A stretch of 64,000 nt of DNA. Source: Streptomyces roseofulvus. GTDB lineage: Bacteria > Actinomycetota > Actinomycetes > Streptomycetales > Streptomycetaceae. This document shows positions 25,727-35,524 of this stretch, piece after piece. The stretch covers positions 4,216,001 through 4,280,000 of the forward strand of contig NZ_BAAAWE010000001.1 in assembly GCF_039534915.1 (NCBI RefSeq), read 5' to 3'. A program made the position numbers and the translations under genes. The notes under the pieces were generated by a model. The model searched no databases and was not told where the DNA came from. It worked only from the letters and a program-made list of their open reading frames with translations. Each line of letters begins with the position of its first letter. Position 1 is the first letter of the stretch.

Positions 25727-26539
25727 TCACCGCCAGGTGGCGGTCACCGCGCGGGTGTCGACGCGCATGCCCAGCGGCACCCGCCAGGACTCCACGCACA
25801 CCTCGTACGTCCGCGTCCGCGCCGCCCCGGCGGCGATCGGGGCCGGCAGCGGCTGGCTGGTGGTGACCGTGCCCCAGTCGATGCCGAGGGCCCCGATGAC
25901 ATGGGTCTCGAAGGTGGCGGTGCCGGAGGCGGCGGGGGAGCCGCCGGTGTTCCGGAAGGTCACCGTGACCCGCTCGCACCAGCGCGCGTCGGCGTCCGCG
26001 GTGACCGGCGCGGAGACGGTGAGCACGGCCGGCCCGGGCGGCGGCGTGGACGTGGTCGGCCGGGGCGAGGAGGTGGAGGGCGCCGAGGTGGGGACCGGGG
26101 TACGCGGCGGGGGCGTCGTCACGCCGGGCGAGGGGCCGCCGGAGGGCGAGCCGCCGCCGGAAGGGCCGCCGGGCGGCGCGCCCGGCTCCGTACCCCCTCC
26201 GGAACCGCCGGGGCGGGCCGTGGCGCCGCCTCCCGGTCCCGCGCCCGGGCGGGCGGTCGGGGACCCCGTACCGGGGGCGGGCGACGGCGAGGCGCCCGGC
26301 GGCGGCTCCGACCCGGGGGCCGGGGGCGGGGAGGACGTGCTGGAGGCGGTCCCGCTCGCCGTGGGGCTGTCCAGCGGGACCAGGGTGACCGCGCCCGAGG
26401 GGCCGACGGCGCCGCCCGGCGAGGGACCGGCGCCGACCGCCGCGAACCCCTCGCCGTCTCCTCCGCCTCCGCACGCGGTGAGCGCTCCGCCGAGGCAGAG
26501 CGCCACCGTCACGAGTACCGGCTGCTTCCTGCGCCTCAT
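25727..26539 (-). CDS. lipoprotein with Pro/Ser/Gly-rich stalk and C-terminal beta domain
   Basis: 270 residues. Type II signal peptide with lipobox LTAC (Cys about 23) followed by GGGGDG. Residues about 40-170 are a low-complexity Gly/Pro/Ser/Thr stalk. The C-terminal ~100 residues form a beta-rich domain with two cysteines (DARWCERVTVTFRNTGGSPA and TYEVCVESWRVPLGM), resembling carbohydrate-binding or Ig-like modules of secreted actinobacterial proteins. It should be anchored to the outer face of the membrane and reach into the cell wall. It lies 64 nt downstream of sigN on the same strand and could be read with it. Confidence 0.82.
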   Translation of the reverse strand: MRRRKQPVLVTVALCLGGALTACGGGGDGEGFAAVGAGPSPGGAVGPSGAVTLVPLDSPTASGTASSTSSPPPAPGSEPPPGASPSPAPGTGSPTARPGAGPGGGATARPGGSGGGTEPGAPPGGPSGGGSPSGGPSPGVTTPPPRTPVPTSAPSTSSPRPTTSTPPPGPAVLTVSAPVTADADARWCERVTVTFRNTGGSPAASGTATFETHVIGALGIDWGTVTTSQPLPAPIAAGAARTRTYEVCVESWRVPLGMRVDTRAVTATWR

Positions 26540-26603
26540 GCGCCCAGTGTGGCTGACGCCTCGTCACCCGGGGGCGGATTTGCGGAAGTCGACCCACTGG
26601 CGG

Positions 26604-27527
26604 TCAGTCCGAGATCAGGCCCTCGCGGAGCTGTGCGAGCGTGCGGGTGAGCAGTCGCGAGACGTGCATCTGCGAGATGCCGACCTCCTCGCCGATCTGC
26701 GACTGGGTCATGTTCGCGAAGAAGCGGAGCATGATGATCTGCCGCTCCCGGGGCGGGAGTTTGGCGAGCAGCGGCTTCAGCGACTCCCGGTACTCGACGC
26801 CCTCCAGGGCCGCGTCCTCGTAGCCCAGGCGGTCCGCGAGGGAGCCCTCGCCGCCGTCGTCCTCCGGGGACGGCGAGTCGAGCGAGGAGGCCGTGTACGC
26901 GTTGCCCACCGCGAGGCCGTCGACGACGTCGTCCTCCGACACCCCGAGCACGGCGGCGAGTTCGGGCACGGTCGGCGAGCGGTCCAGCTTCTGCGCGAGT
27001 TCGTCGCTGGCCTTGGTGAGGGCGAGCCGCAGCTCCTGGAGCCGGCGCGGCACCCGCACGGACCACGAGGTGTCGCGGAAGAAGCGCTTGATCTCGCCGA
27101 CGACCGTCGGCATCGCGAACGTCGGGAACTCCACGCCCCGTTCGCAGTCGAACCGGTCGATCGCCTTGATCAGGCCGATGGTGCCGACCTGGACGATGTC
27201 CTCCATCGGCTCGTTGCGCGAGCGGAAGCGGGCCGCCGCGTACCGCACGAGCGGGAGGTTCAGCTCGATGAGGGTGTCGCGGACGTAGGTCCGCTCCGGG
27301 CTGTCCGCGGCCGCGCCCTCGGCGTCCAGCGCCCGCAGCCGCAGGAAGAGGGAGCGGGAGAGGGTGCGGGTGTCGAGCGCCGCCGGCGCGACGGCGGGCT
27401 CCGGAGCGGGCAGCGCCCCGCTCTCGGCCGCGGTCGGCGCCGTCGTCTGCGTGGGCACGGGCTCGGGCGCGTGGACCGGGACGGGCGTGAGCGTGAGCAC
27501 CTTCGAGCTGCCCTGATCTGCGGACAT
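26604..27527 (-). CDS. sigN: SigB/SigF-type RNA polymerase sigma factor (SigN)
   Basis: 307 residues. N-terminal ~55 residues are Pro/Ala/Thr-rich. Regions 2 (LPLVRYAAARFRSRNEPMED, IVQVGTIGLIKAIDRFDCER), 3 and 4 (ANMTQSQIGEEVGISQMHVS) are complete. The pairing with a second SigF-type gene upstream matches S. coelicolor sigN (SCO4034) beside sigF (SCO4035), which act during aerial-hypha and spore development. ATG 27527 has GGGGG upstream. A possible SigB-class promoter lies at 27597-27622. No anti-sigma factor is adjacent. Confidence 0.85.
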   Translation of the reverse strand: MSADQGSSKVLTLTPVPVHAPEPVPTQTTAPTAAESGALPAPEPAVAPAALDTRTLSRSLFLRLRALDAEGAAADSPERTYVRDTLIELNLPLVRYAAARFRSRNEPMEDIVQVGTIGLIKAIDRFDCERGVEFPTFAMPTVVGEIKRFFRDTSWSVRVPRRLQELRLALTKASDELAQKLDRSPTVPELAAVLGVSEDDVVDGLAVGNAYTASSLDSPSPEDDGGEGSLADRLGYEDAALEGVEYRESLKPLLAKLPPRERQIIMLRFFANMTQSQIGEEVGISQMHVSRLLTRTLAQLREGLISD

Positions 27528-27596
27528 GCCACCCCCTAGAGGTCGCGGACGGTCGCGGTGGGCCGCGACCATCGGAGGAACGCAGCTTCCACCTGA

Positions 27597-27622
27597 ATAC
27601 CGGCCGTGGGGCTGCGGCAAAC
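27597..27622 (-). promoter_or_regulatory. possible SigB/SigF-class promoter for sigN
   Basis: On the minus strand GTTT (27622-27619) and CGGTAT (27602-27597) are 16 nt apart, close to the GTTT-N15/16-GGGTAT pattern used by SigB-family sigma factors. It lies about 70 nt upstream of the sigN ATG and would allow self or cross activation. Confidence 0.45.
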
Positions 27623-27763
27623 GCGTCCCCAGCAGAATGTCACATGTCGGCAACACGCTGTAGTGACTTGTCGACAAGGAGAGGCCGCATATCCGCAGGA
27701 AACAAGGGGTGTACGGCAATTGGGACGGCGGGGAACTCCTCCGAACCGGTCTACCCGTTCCGG

Positions 27764-28618
27764 TCATGCCTCGATTCTGTTTGCGGATCTCAGACGGGCG
27801 AAGCTCCGGGCGAGGAGCCTTGACACGTGCATCTGCGAGACACCGAGCTCCTGGCTGATCTGAGACTGCGTCAAGTTGCTGTAGTAGCGCAGCATCAGGA
27901 TCCGCTGCTCGCGCTCGGGCAGCTGGACGAGCAGGTGCCGGACCAGGTCCCGGTGCTCGACGCCGGCCAGCGCCGGGTCCTCGTAGCCGAGCCGGTCGAG
28001 CAGTCCGGGCAGCCCGTCGCCCTCCTGCGCCGCCTCCAGGGAGGTGGCGTGGTACGACCGTCCGGCCTCGATGCAGGCGAGCACCTCGTCCTCGCCGATC
28101 CGCAGCCGCTCGGCGATCTCGGCGGTCGTGGGGGAGCGGCCGTGGGCCGTCGTCAGGTCCTCGGTGGCGCCGTTCACCTGCACCCACAGCTCGTGCAGCC
28201 GGCGCGGCACGTGGACGGTGCGGACGTTGTCGCGGAAGTACCGCTTGATCTCGCCGACCACGGTGGGCATCGCGAAGGTCGGGAACTGCACGCCCCGGTC
28301 CGGGTCGAAGCGGTCGATCGCGTTGATGAGGCCGATGGTGCCGACCTGGACGACGTCCTCCATCGGCTCGTTGCGCGAGCGGAAGCGGGCCGCCGCGTAC
28401 CGCACGAGCGGGAGGTTGGCCTCGATGAGCGCCCCGCGCACCCGGTCGTGCTCGGGGGTGCCGGGCTCCAGGTTCTTGAGCTGTCCGAAGAGCACCTGGG
28501 TGAGCGCCCGGGTGTCGGCGCCGCGGCTGCTCTGCGGCCGGGGCCGCGGGGTGTCCGCGGCGCCGCCCGCCTCGTGCTGGGGCGGGACCTGAGGTGCTGT
28601 ACTGGCCGGCACGTTCAC
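27764..28618 (-). CDS. sigF: sporulation sigma factor SigF
   Basis: 284 residues from GTG 28618, which has a GGGGTGG ribosome site; the more upstream TTG lacks one. Regions 2 (ANLPLVRYAAARFRSRNEPM, EDVVQVGTIGLINAIDRFDP), 3 (VHVPRRLHELWVQVNGATED) and 4 (YYSNLTQSQISQELGVSQMH). It is highly similar to the adjacent sigN product in regions 2 and 4, so the two are an old tandem duplication. In S. coelicolor SigF is spore-specific and needed for spore maturation and pigment. A 236-nt gap with its own promoter candidate separates it from sigN. Confidence 0.87.
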   Translation of the reverse strand: MNVPASTAPQVPPQHEAGGAADTPRPRPQSSRGADTRALTQVLFGQLKNLEPGTPEHDRVRGALIEANLPLVRYAAARFRSRNEPMEDVVQVGTIGLINAIDRFDPDRGVQFPTFAMPTVVGEIKRYFRDNVRTVHVPRRLHELWVQVNGATEDLTTAHGRSPTTAEIAERLRIGEDEVLACIEAGRSYHATSLEAAQEGDGLPGLLDRLGYEDPALAGVEHRDLVRHLLVQLPEREQRILMLRYYSNLTQSQISQELGVSQMHVSRLLARSFARLRSANRIEA

Positions 28619-28801
28619 GCCACCCCTTTGGCTGGTGTAGCTGGTCGACTGGGTCAACTACGGTCAAACGGTGAACTCATCCGTCAAAAGCGGTCATAGC
28701 ATCACAAGACATGTCCACTGTGTGCAAGCACCGCATAACCACGTGTTGAAGGCATCGTGAAGGAAGAAGCGGAGGCCAGGCGCGCGCGGGGCCGCAACGC
28801 G

Positions 28802-28834
28802 CGAGACCCCCCGCCCGGACGGCGGGGGGTCTCG
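28802..28834. terminator. terminator between sigF upstream region and Dabb gene
   Basis: 14-bp perfect stem (28802-28815 with 28821-28834) with a 5-nt loop; it ends the small operon transcribed from 29325 or 29151 on the minus strand. Confidence 0.75.
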
Positions 28835-28857
28835 TCGACAGAAGGCCGCGGAAGCGC

Positions 28858-29151
28858 CTAGAAGGGGTAGTCCGCGATCACCCAGGTGGAGAACTCGCGC
28901 CACAGCGCGACCCCGGCCTGGTGCGCCGGGTGGTCGAGGTACCGCTGGAGCGCGTCCAGGTCCTCGACGGCCGAGTTGATCGCGAAGTCGTACGCGATCG
29001 GCCGGTCCGACACGTTCCAGTCGCACTCCCAGAACCGCAGCTCGTCGATCTGCCCGCCGAGCGCCCGGAACGCCTCGACGCCGGCGACGACGCGCGGGTC
29101 GTCGCGCTCGACGCCCTCGTTCAGCTTGAAGAGGACCAGATGGCGGATCAC
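28858..29151 (-). CDS. Dabb (stress-responsive A/B barrel) family protein
   Basis: 97 residues, a complete dimeric alpha/beta barrel: MIRHLVLFKLNEGVERDDPR, then FWECDWNVSDRPIAYDFAIN and YLDHPAHQAGVALWREFSTW, with the conserved His in the YxxHPxH-like segment. Dabb proteins include stress proteins and a few polyketide cyclases; the exact role here is unknown. The upstream small membrane-protein gene stops 10 nt before its start, so both are probably one transcript. Confidence 0.87.
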   Translation of the reverse strand: MIRHLVLFKLNEGVERDDPRVVAGVEAFRALGGQIDELRFWECDWNVSDRPIAYDFAINSAVEDLDALQRYLDHPAHQAGVALWREFSTWVIADYPF

Positions 29152-29160
29152 TGAGGGCTC

Positions 29161-29325
29161 CTAGTTGATGAGTTCCGTCATGAACTCTCCGACACCCTTG
29201 GCGGCGCTGGAAAGGCCCTCGAAGCCTATCTGGACCAGGTCCGCGGACCGGTCCGGGGACGTGATGATCGCGTACAGCACGAAGACCCCGAACGCGTAGA
29301 CCGCGACTTTCCTCGCCTGGGACAT
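29161..29325 (-). CDS. small membrane-associated protein, function unknown
   Basis: 54 residues: MSQARKVAVYAFGVFVLYAI is a positively charged start plus one hydrophobic helix, followed by ITSPDRSADLVQIGFEGLSS and an amphipathic end GVGEFMTELIN. A strong ribosome site (GGGAGGAC) sits 6-7 nt before ATG 29325. It is immediately upstream of the Dabb gene. No family recognised. Confidence 0.72.
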   Translation of the reverse strand: MSQARKVAVYAFGVFVLYAIITSPDRSADLVQIGFEGLSSAAKGVGEFMTELIN

Positions 29326-29576
29326 CTGTCCTCCCCCTCCCGGCGCCGGGATTCGGCCTCGGCGGTGGCCCACTCTAACCGAGCCTTTATGGACCAAGGG
29401 CCCGTGCTTCGGGGTCTTTCGCCGTCCCCCGGACGGGTGCGGGGGGGAGCAGGATGGAGAGCGAGCCCGGCGGATCTGGCAGGAATCCGCGGGGCACATG
29501 GAACCGGCCCGCACTGCGGGGTCCGCGCCGCGAGCTTCCCCCCTGACAGCGGCGCAGGACTTGTCGGACCGGTTCT

Positions 29577-29617
29577 CATCGGGGGGAGCGGCTTGTCCCC
29601 CCGATGCCGCTCCCCCC
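29577..29617 (+). promoter_or_regulatory. two mutually exclusive hairpins in the long leader before the TrmO-like gene
   Basis: In the 406-nt gap 29326-29731 the only structure seen is an overlapping pair of stems. catcgggggga (29577-29587) can pair with 29596-29606, or ggggggagcggc (29581-29592) can pair with gccgctcccccc (29606-29617). Forming one excludes the other, as in attenuators. No U-tract and no known riboswitch motif is present. Confidence 0.4.
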
Positions 29618-29731
29618 GTCCTCTTCCTCACGCCGGGAGGGACCGCCCTCCTCCGTCGCCTGACGCCCCCTCACACCCCGTCCGTCGTACGGTGGCCCGT
29701 GATCGTCTCCGTCTCGCGAAAGGTGCGGCGC

Positions 29732-30211
29732 ATGTCCGAGAGCAGCAGCCCCGTGGAGGTCGTCTCCGCTCCGGTCGGCCGGGTGGTCGGCGGCCGGGTG
29801 GAGGTCCGGGACGACGAGTGGGGCGGGGTGGCGGCGGTGATCCGGCTGGACGACCGCTTCGCACCGGAGGCCCTGGCCGGCCTGGACGCCTTCTCGCACG
29901 TCGAGGTCGTCTACCACTTCGACCGGGTGCCGGCGGAGAAGGTGGAGACCGGCGCCCGGCACCCGCGCGGCAACACCGACTGGCCCCTCGTCGGCATCTT
30001 CGCCCAGCGCGGCAAGAACCGCCCCAACCGGCTCGGCGTCTCCCGCTGCCGGCTGCTGCGCGTCGACGGCCGTGACGTCCACGTGGAGGGCCTGGACGCG
30101 GTCGACGGCACCCCCGTGCTCGACATCAAGCCCTACATGGCCGAGTTCGGGCCGCGCGGGGCCACCACCCAGCCGGAGTGGGCCACCGAGATCATGCGCG
30201 CCTACTACTGA
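29732..30211 (+). CDS. TrmO/TsaA-like SAM-dependent methyltransferase
   Basis: 159 residues, a TsaA-like beta barrel. Signature elements: GRVVGGRVEVRDDEWGG, FSHVEVVYHFDRVP, RGKNRPNRLGVSRCRLL and the closing VLDIKPYMAEF. Members such as E. coli TrmO methylate t6A37 in certain tRNAs; others methylate small molecules, and this short version lacks the C-terminal tRNA-binding extension of TrmO. ATG 29732 is preferred; GTG 29699 is an alternative. It is followed by a terminator and a tRNA-Ser gene on the other strand. Confidence 0.82.
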   Translation: MSESSSPVEVVSAPVGRVVGGRVEVRDDEWGGVAAVIRLDDRFAPEALAGLDAFSHVEVVYHFDRVPAEKVETGARHPRGNTDWPLVGIFAQRGKNRPNRLGVSRCRLLRVDGRDVHVEGLDAVDGTPVLDIKPYMAEFGPRGATTQPEWATEIMRAYY

Positions 30212-30239
30212 CCCCTGCGGGTCCCCGCGGGCATGCAGA

Positions 30240-30275
30240 ACGCCCCTCCGGCCAGTTGCCTGGCGGGAGGGGCGT
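30240..30275. terminator. terminator between TrmO-like gene and tRNA-Ser(CGA)
   Basis: Stem acgcccctcc/ggaggggcgt continued by gccag/ctggc with a TTGC loop, 30240-30275, between convergent genes. Confidence 0.75.
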
Positions 30276-30281
30276 CTTCAG

Positions 30282-30366
30282 CGGTAGCGGAGGGATTTGA
30301 ACCCTCGGTGACTTGCGCCACACTCGCTTTCGAGGCGAGCTCCTTCGGCCGCTCGGACACGCTACC
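30282..30366 (-). tRNA. tRNA-Ser(CGA)
   Basis: On the minus strand the acceptor ggtagcg (30366-30360) pairs with cgctacc (30289-30283), discriminator G. Anticodon stem ctcgc/gcgag encloses ctCGAaa, decoding UCG. Long variable arm as expected for serine. CCA is not encoded. Confidence 0.95.
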
Positions 30367-30433
30367 GAGAGAGAGCTTAGCCCAAACCGGCCCAGCGAAG
30401 AAATCCGTATCCCCGCGCAGGTCACGGCGGGGG

Positions 30434-30910
30434 TCAGCGGGTGCGGAAGAAGCCGGTGAGCTGCTCGGCGCACGCGTCCCCGAGGACGCCCCTGACGACC
30501 TCCGGGCGGTGGTTGAGCCGACGGTCGCGGACCAGGTCCCAGAGGGAGCCGGCGGCGCCCGCCTTCTCGTCGTCGGCGCCGTAGACGACCCGCTCGACCC
30601 GCGACTGGACCAGGGCGCCCGCGCACATCACGCAGGGCTCCAGGGTCACCACGAGGGTGCAGCCGGTCAGCCGCCACTCGCCGGTGGCGGCGGCGGCCCG
30701 GCGCAGCGCCAGGACCTCCGCGTGCGCCGTCGGATCGCCGGTCGCCTCCCGCTCGTTGTGACCGCGGGAGAGGACGTCGCCGGCGGGGGAGAGCACGACC
30801 GCGCCGACCGGTACGTCACCGGCCGGCACGGCCGCCGCCGCCTCGGCGAGGGCGAGCCGCATGGCGTCCCGCCAGAGCTCCGGCACGGGGCCGGGTACCG
30901 CGGACTGCAC
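30434..30910 (-). CDS. tadA: tRNA-specific adenosine deaminase TadA
   Basis: 158 residues of the cytidine-deaminase fold. Zinc and catalytic motifs THAE (His-Ala-Glu, about 61-63) and PCVMCAGA (about 91-98), with GHNEREATGDPTAHAEVLAL between. TadA converts A34 to inosine in tRNA-Arg(ACG), which is encoded at 10950. GTG 30910 shares its G with the TAG stop of the preceding gene, so translation is coupled to the associated protein. Ribosome site GGAGGC is present. Confidence 0.95.
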   Translation of the reverse strand: MQSAVPGPVPELWRDAMRLALAEAAAAVPAGDVPVGAVVLSPAGDVLSRGHNEREATGDPTAHAEVLALRRAAAATGEWRLTGCTLVVTLEPCVMCAGALVQSRVERVVYGADDEKAGAAGSLWDLVRDRRLNHRPEVVRGVLGDACAEQLTGFFRTR

Positions 30911-31446
30911 TAGCGGACGGCCTCCAGGATGTCGGAGGCGCCGATGGCGTCGGCGATCTCCCCGAGGGCGTCGTCGGTCACCGCGAGCAGGGTCCGCTCC
31001 GGCATGCCGAGGTCGGCGAGGATCCGGCCCTCGCCGAGCGGACCGGCCGGCGCGATGCCGGCGCTGCCCGCGGCGGCGTCGTCGTCCTCGTCCGCCGCGT
31101 GCTCCGGCTCACCGTCCTCGGTGCCGTCCAGGTTCACCAGTTCGTCGAGTTCGCGGTCCGGGTCGTCGTCGCCGAGCAGTTCCGAGGTGAGGATCTCCCC
31201 GTACGAGGAGCGGGCCGCGGCCGCCGCGTCGGAGACGTAGACCCGCGGGTCGTCCTCCCCGTCGACGCGGACGATGCCGAACCACGCGTCCTCCTGCTCG
31301 ATGAAGACGAGGACGGTCTCCCCCTCGTCGGCCGCCGCCTCACGGGCCAGATCGGCCAGGTCCGCCAGCGTCTCCACGTCGTCGAGCTCCGTATCGCTCG
31401 CTTCCCACCCGTCTTCGGTGCGCGCGAGCAGTGCGGCGAAGTACAC
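30910..31446 (-). CDS. tRNA adenosine deaminase-associated protein
   Basis: 178 residues, strongly acidic. N-terminal domain MYFAALLARTEDGWEASDTE is followed by VLVFIEQEDAWFGIVRVDGE, an Asp/Glu/Ala-rich middle (about 95-130), and a C-terminal segment ILADLGMPERTLLAVTDDAL. This matches the actinobacterial family that always precedes tadA. Function unknown; overlap with tadA by one base implies stoichiometric production, possibly a chaperone or tRNA-mimicking partner. The 198 nt before it on the minus strand contain no recognised site. Confidence 0.88.
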   Translation of the reverse strand: MYFAALLARTEDGWEASDTELDDVETLADLADLAREAAADEGETVLVFIEQEDAWFGIVRVDGEDDPRVYVSDAAAAARSSYGEILTSELLGDDDPDRELDELVNLDGTEDGEPEHAADEDDDAAAGSAGIAPAGPLGEGRILADLGMPERTLLAVTDDALGEIADAIGASDILEAVR

Positions 31447-31644
31447 CTGACTCTCCCACTGATCAGAGGTGTGATGATCCGGCGGCGCGCTCCTGAGCCC
31501 CGCCCAATCGGCATCGTGACAGAAACGACGGCCTCAGGAGAGGTCTTCGGCTCTTGCGTCGTGCATCAGTCTGAACCACACCGCGTTCGGGTGGGCGTGC
31601 GACCCCGGCGCGCGGAGGGGGCGCGTCGGCCGTGGCCGGGCCCC

Positions 31645-31863
31645 TCACCAACGGAAGGTGCGCATGCGCATGGCCTGTCTCATCCGGGCCGCCCGGGCGC
31701 GCCGCGGCTGAACCCGGTCGCGCAGCGCTTTCGCCTCGCCGAGCTCGCGGAGGAACTGGGCGCGGCGCCTGCGGCGCTCCGCGTCGGTCTCCGGCTGTGT
31801 CTCCGGCTCCCGGGGCTCCGTGTCGCCCCGGACCTGGCCGGATGTGTTCTGCGGGTCGGGCAT
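31645..31863 (-). CDS. small basic conserved protein, function unknown
   Basis: 72 residues from ATG 31863 (a GTG at 31902 would add 13 residues but has no ribosome site). Acidic/Thr-rich start (PREPETQPETDAE), then Arg-rich helix RRRRRAQFLRELGEAKALRD and a very basic end ARAARMRQAMRMRTFRW. A DNA- or RNA-binding role is possible from charge alone. Its start codon is 93 nt from the divergent upp gene. Confidence 0.65.
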   Translation of the reverse strand: MPDPQNTSGQVRGDTEPREPETQPETDAERRRRRAQFLRELGEAKALRDRVQPRRARAARMRQAMRMRTFRW

Positions 31864-31955
31864 CGGCCACACCACCCCATCGCTGGGTCCCTGTGCCCCC
31901 ACCTTGCCGCAGCGGTGTGGGTCGGTGCCAGTGCGCGGCGGGCTACTGTTGAGTC

Positions 31956-32591
31956 ATGCGTCTCCACGTCGTCGATCACCCGCTGGTCGCCCACAAGCTC
32001 ACCACCCTGCGCGACAAGCGCACGGACTCCCCGACCTTCCGCCGGCTCGCCGACGAGCTGGTCACCCTGCTCGCCTACGAGGCGACCCGGGACGTGCGGA
32101 CCGAGCAGGTCGACATCGAGACCCCCGTCACGCCGACGACCGGCGTGAAGCTGTCGTACCCGCGTCCGCTGGTGGTCCCGATCCTGCGTGCCGGGCTCGG
32201 CATGCTCGACGGCATGGTGCGGCTGCTCCCGACGGCCGAGGTCGGCTTCCTGGGCATGATCCGGAACGAGGAGACGCTGGAGGCGTCGACCTACGCCACC
32301 CGGATGCCGGAGGACCTCTCGGGCCGCCAGGTGTACGTGCTCGACCCCATGCTGGCGACCGGCGGCACGCTGGTCGCCGCGATCCAGGAGCTGATCCGGC
32401 GCGGCGCCGACGACGTGACGGCCGTGGTGCTGCTCGCCGCCCCGGAGGGCGTCGAGGTCATGGAGCGCGAGCTCGCGGGCACGCCGGTGACGGTCGTGAC
32501 GGCCTCGGTCGACGAGCGGCTCAACGAGCACGGCTACATCGTCCCGGGCCTGGGCGACGCCGGTGACCGCATGTACGGCACCGCCGAGTAG
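31956..32591 (+). CDS. upp: uracil phosphoribosyltransferase
   Basis: 211 residues, full length. N-terminal VVDHPLVAHKLTTLRDKRTD, the PRPP-binding loop DPMLATGGTLVAAI (about 129-142), and the uracil-binding C-terminal YIVPGLGDAGDRMYGT are diagnostic. Makes UMP from uracil and PRPP (pyrimidine salvage). Gene position matches S. coelicolor SCO4041. Convergent with the LytR_C gene, 12 nt apart. Confidence 0.97.
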   Translation: MRLHVVDHPLVAHKLTTLRDKRTDSPTFRRLADELVTLLAYEATRDVRTEQVDIETPVTPTTGVKLSYPRPLVVPILRAGLGMLDGMVRLLPTAEVGFLGMIRNEETLEASTYATRMPEDLSGRQVYVLDPMLATGGTLVAAIQELIRRGADDVTAVVLLAAPEGVEVMERELAGTPVTVVTASVDERLNEHGYIVPGLGDAGDRMYGTAE

Positions 32592-32603
32592 TTCCCGGCG
32601 GGG

Positions 32604-33227
32604 TCAGCAGCGGGCCGGCGCGGGCTTGGGCTTGTTCAGGGCCGCCAGCGCCGCGTCCGCCGTCGCCTTGGGCGACAGGGTCTTGAACGCCGTACCGATG
32701 ATCAGGTCGACGTCCGCCGTGGTGCGGGCGTCGACCTTCGTCGTGGTGCCCGCGAGCTGGGTGCCGAGGACGGCGAAGGCGCCCTTGGCGGCGGCGGGGG
32801 CGCCGAGCAGCAGCCCGGAGCCCTTCACCTTCTTGTCGTAGGCGGCGGGCGCGTTGCCGATCTTGCCGATGACGAAGCCGCGCTTCTTCAGTTCGTCGGC
32901 GGTGGTCTTGGCGAGTCCGCTGCGCGGGGTCGCGTTGTAGACGTTCACCGTGACCTGGGCGGGCTTCGGCGGCTTGGCGGCGGCGCTGGGGGTGGGCGCG
33001 GGCTTGCAGTCGGTCTGCTTGCCGGCGGTGGTCTTCTTCGTCCCGTCGTCGCCGGAGAAGACGTCGACGAGCTGCAGCGTGCCCCAGCCGGCCGCGCCGA
33101 GCACGACCACGGCGGCGGCGGAGGCCAGGACGATCCTGCGCCGGCGGTGGGGTCGGCGCATGCGCGGGTAGACATCCCCCGTGATGCGGTACTTTCCGCC
33201 CATGCCGGGGGGAGTGAGCATGCTCAT
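32604..33227 (-). CDS. membrane-anchored LytR C-terminal (LytR_C) domain protein
   Basis: 207 residues. Arg-rich cytosolic start (RMRRPHRRRR), one transmembrane helix (IVLASAAAVVVLGAAGWGTL, about 33-52), a Lys/Pro linker, and a LytR_C domain: VTVNVYNATPRSGLAKTTAD, ELKKRGFVIGKIGNAP and TTADVDLIIGTAFKTL. These extracytoplasmic domains occur in cell-wall ligases of the LytR-CpsA-Psr family but this protein lacks the catalytic LCP part. Two cysteines (DCKP near 73 and the C-terminal ARC) could form a disulfide. Confidence 0.87.
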   Translation of the reverse strand: MSMLTPPGMGGKYRITGDVYPRMRRPHRRRRIVLASAAAVVVLGAAGWGTLQLVDVFSGDDGTKKTTAGKQTDCKPAPTPSAAAKPPKPAQVTVNVYNATPRSGLAKTTADELKKRGFVIGKIGNAPAAYDKKVKGSGLLLGAPAAAKGAFAVLGTQLAGTTTKVDARTTADVDLIIGTAFKTLSPKATADAALAALNKPKPAPARC

Positions 33228-33342
33228 GGGCGCAGCGTAATGCCGCCTGTGCGCGATGCCTACTTGATGATCATGTGATCGCGGCCGGATGGGCGCGAAC
33301 TGCCCCCGAAAGGATCAGCGCGCGGGGCCTGGAGGCGGTACG

Positions 33343-33639
33343 TCAGTCCAGTTCCAGCACGCGGGCGTGGAGCACCTGGCGCTGCTGGAGGGCGGCGCGG
33401 ACGGCGCGGTGCAGTCCGTCCTCGAGGTACAGGTCGCCCTGCCACTTCACGACGTGCGCGAAGAGGTCGCCGTAGAAGGTGGAGTCCTCGGCGAGCAGGG
33501 TCTCCAGGTCCAGCTGGCCCTTGGTGGTCACCAGCTGGTCGAGGCGGACCGGGCGCGGGGCGACGTCCGCCCACTGCCGGGTGCTTTCCCGGCCGTGGTC
33601 GGGATACGGCCGGCCGTTTCCGATGCGCTTGAAGATCAC
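33343..33639 (-). CDS. conserved 98-residue actinobacterial protein, function unassigned
   Basis: 98 residues: MIFKRIGNGRPYPDHGREST, then DQLVTTKGQLDLETLLAEDS and LYLEDGLHRAVRAALQQRQV. Well-conserved-looking and cytosolic. Some databases place it with VapB-type antitoxins, but there is no toxin gene beside it and no ribbon-helix-helix or AbrB motif that I can see. The LEDGLHRAVRAALQ helix is reminiscent of ParB/Srx nuclease-fold proteins (DGxHR). Start ATG 33639 is followed upstream by a 96-nt gap to the divergent HerA-like gene. Confidence 0.75.
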   Translation of the reverse strand: MIFKRIGNGRPYPDHGRESTRQWADVAPRPVRLDQLVTTKGQLDLETLLAEDSTFYGDLFAHVVKWQGDLYLEDGLHRAVRAALQQRQVLHARVLELD

Positions 33640-33735
33640 ACGGAAAGCCTACCGGGCGAGCGGCTCCCGGCGCAGCCACGCGGAACCGATGGGATGCTGG
33701 TGCAGAACGTGACATAAGCGACATTGGGGTGCCGC

Positions 33736-35517
<1,782 letters not shown>

Positions 35518-35524
35518 CCGGGGT

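Noticed and set aside
33343..33639. VapB antitoxin of a toxin-antitoxin pair
   Set aside because: No PIN-domain or other toxin gene is adjacent and no antitoxin DNA-binding motif is visible.
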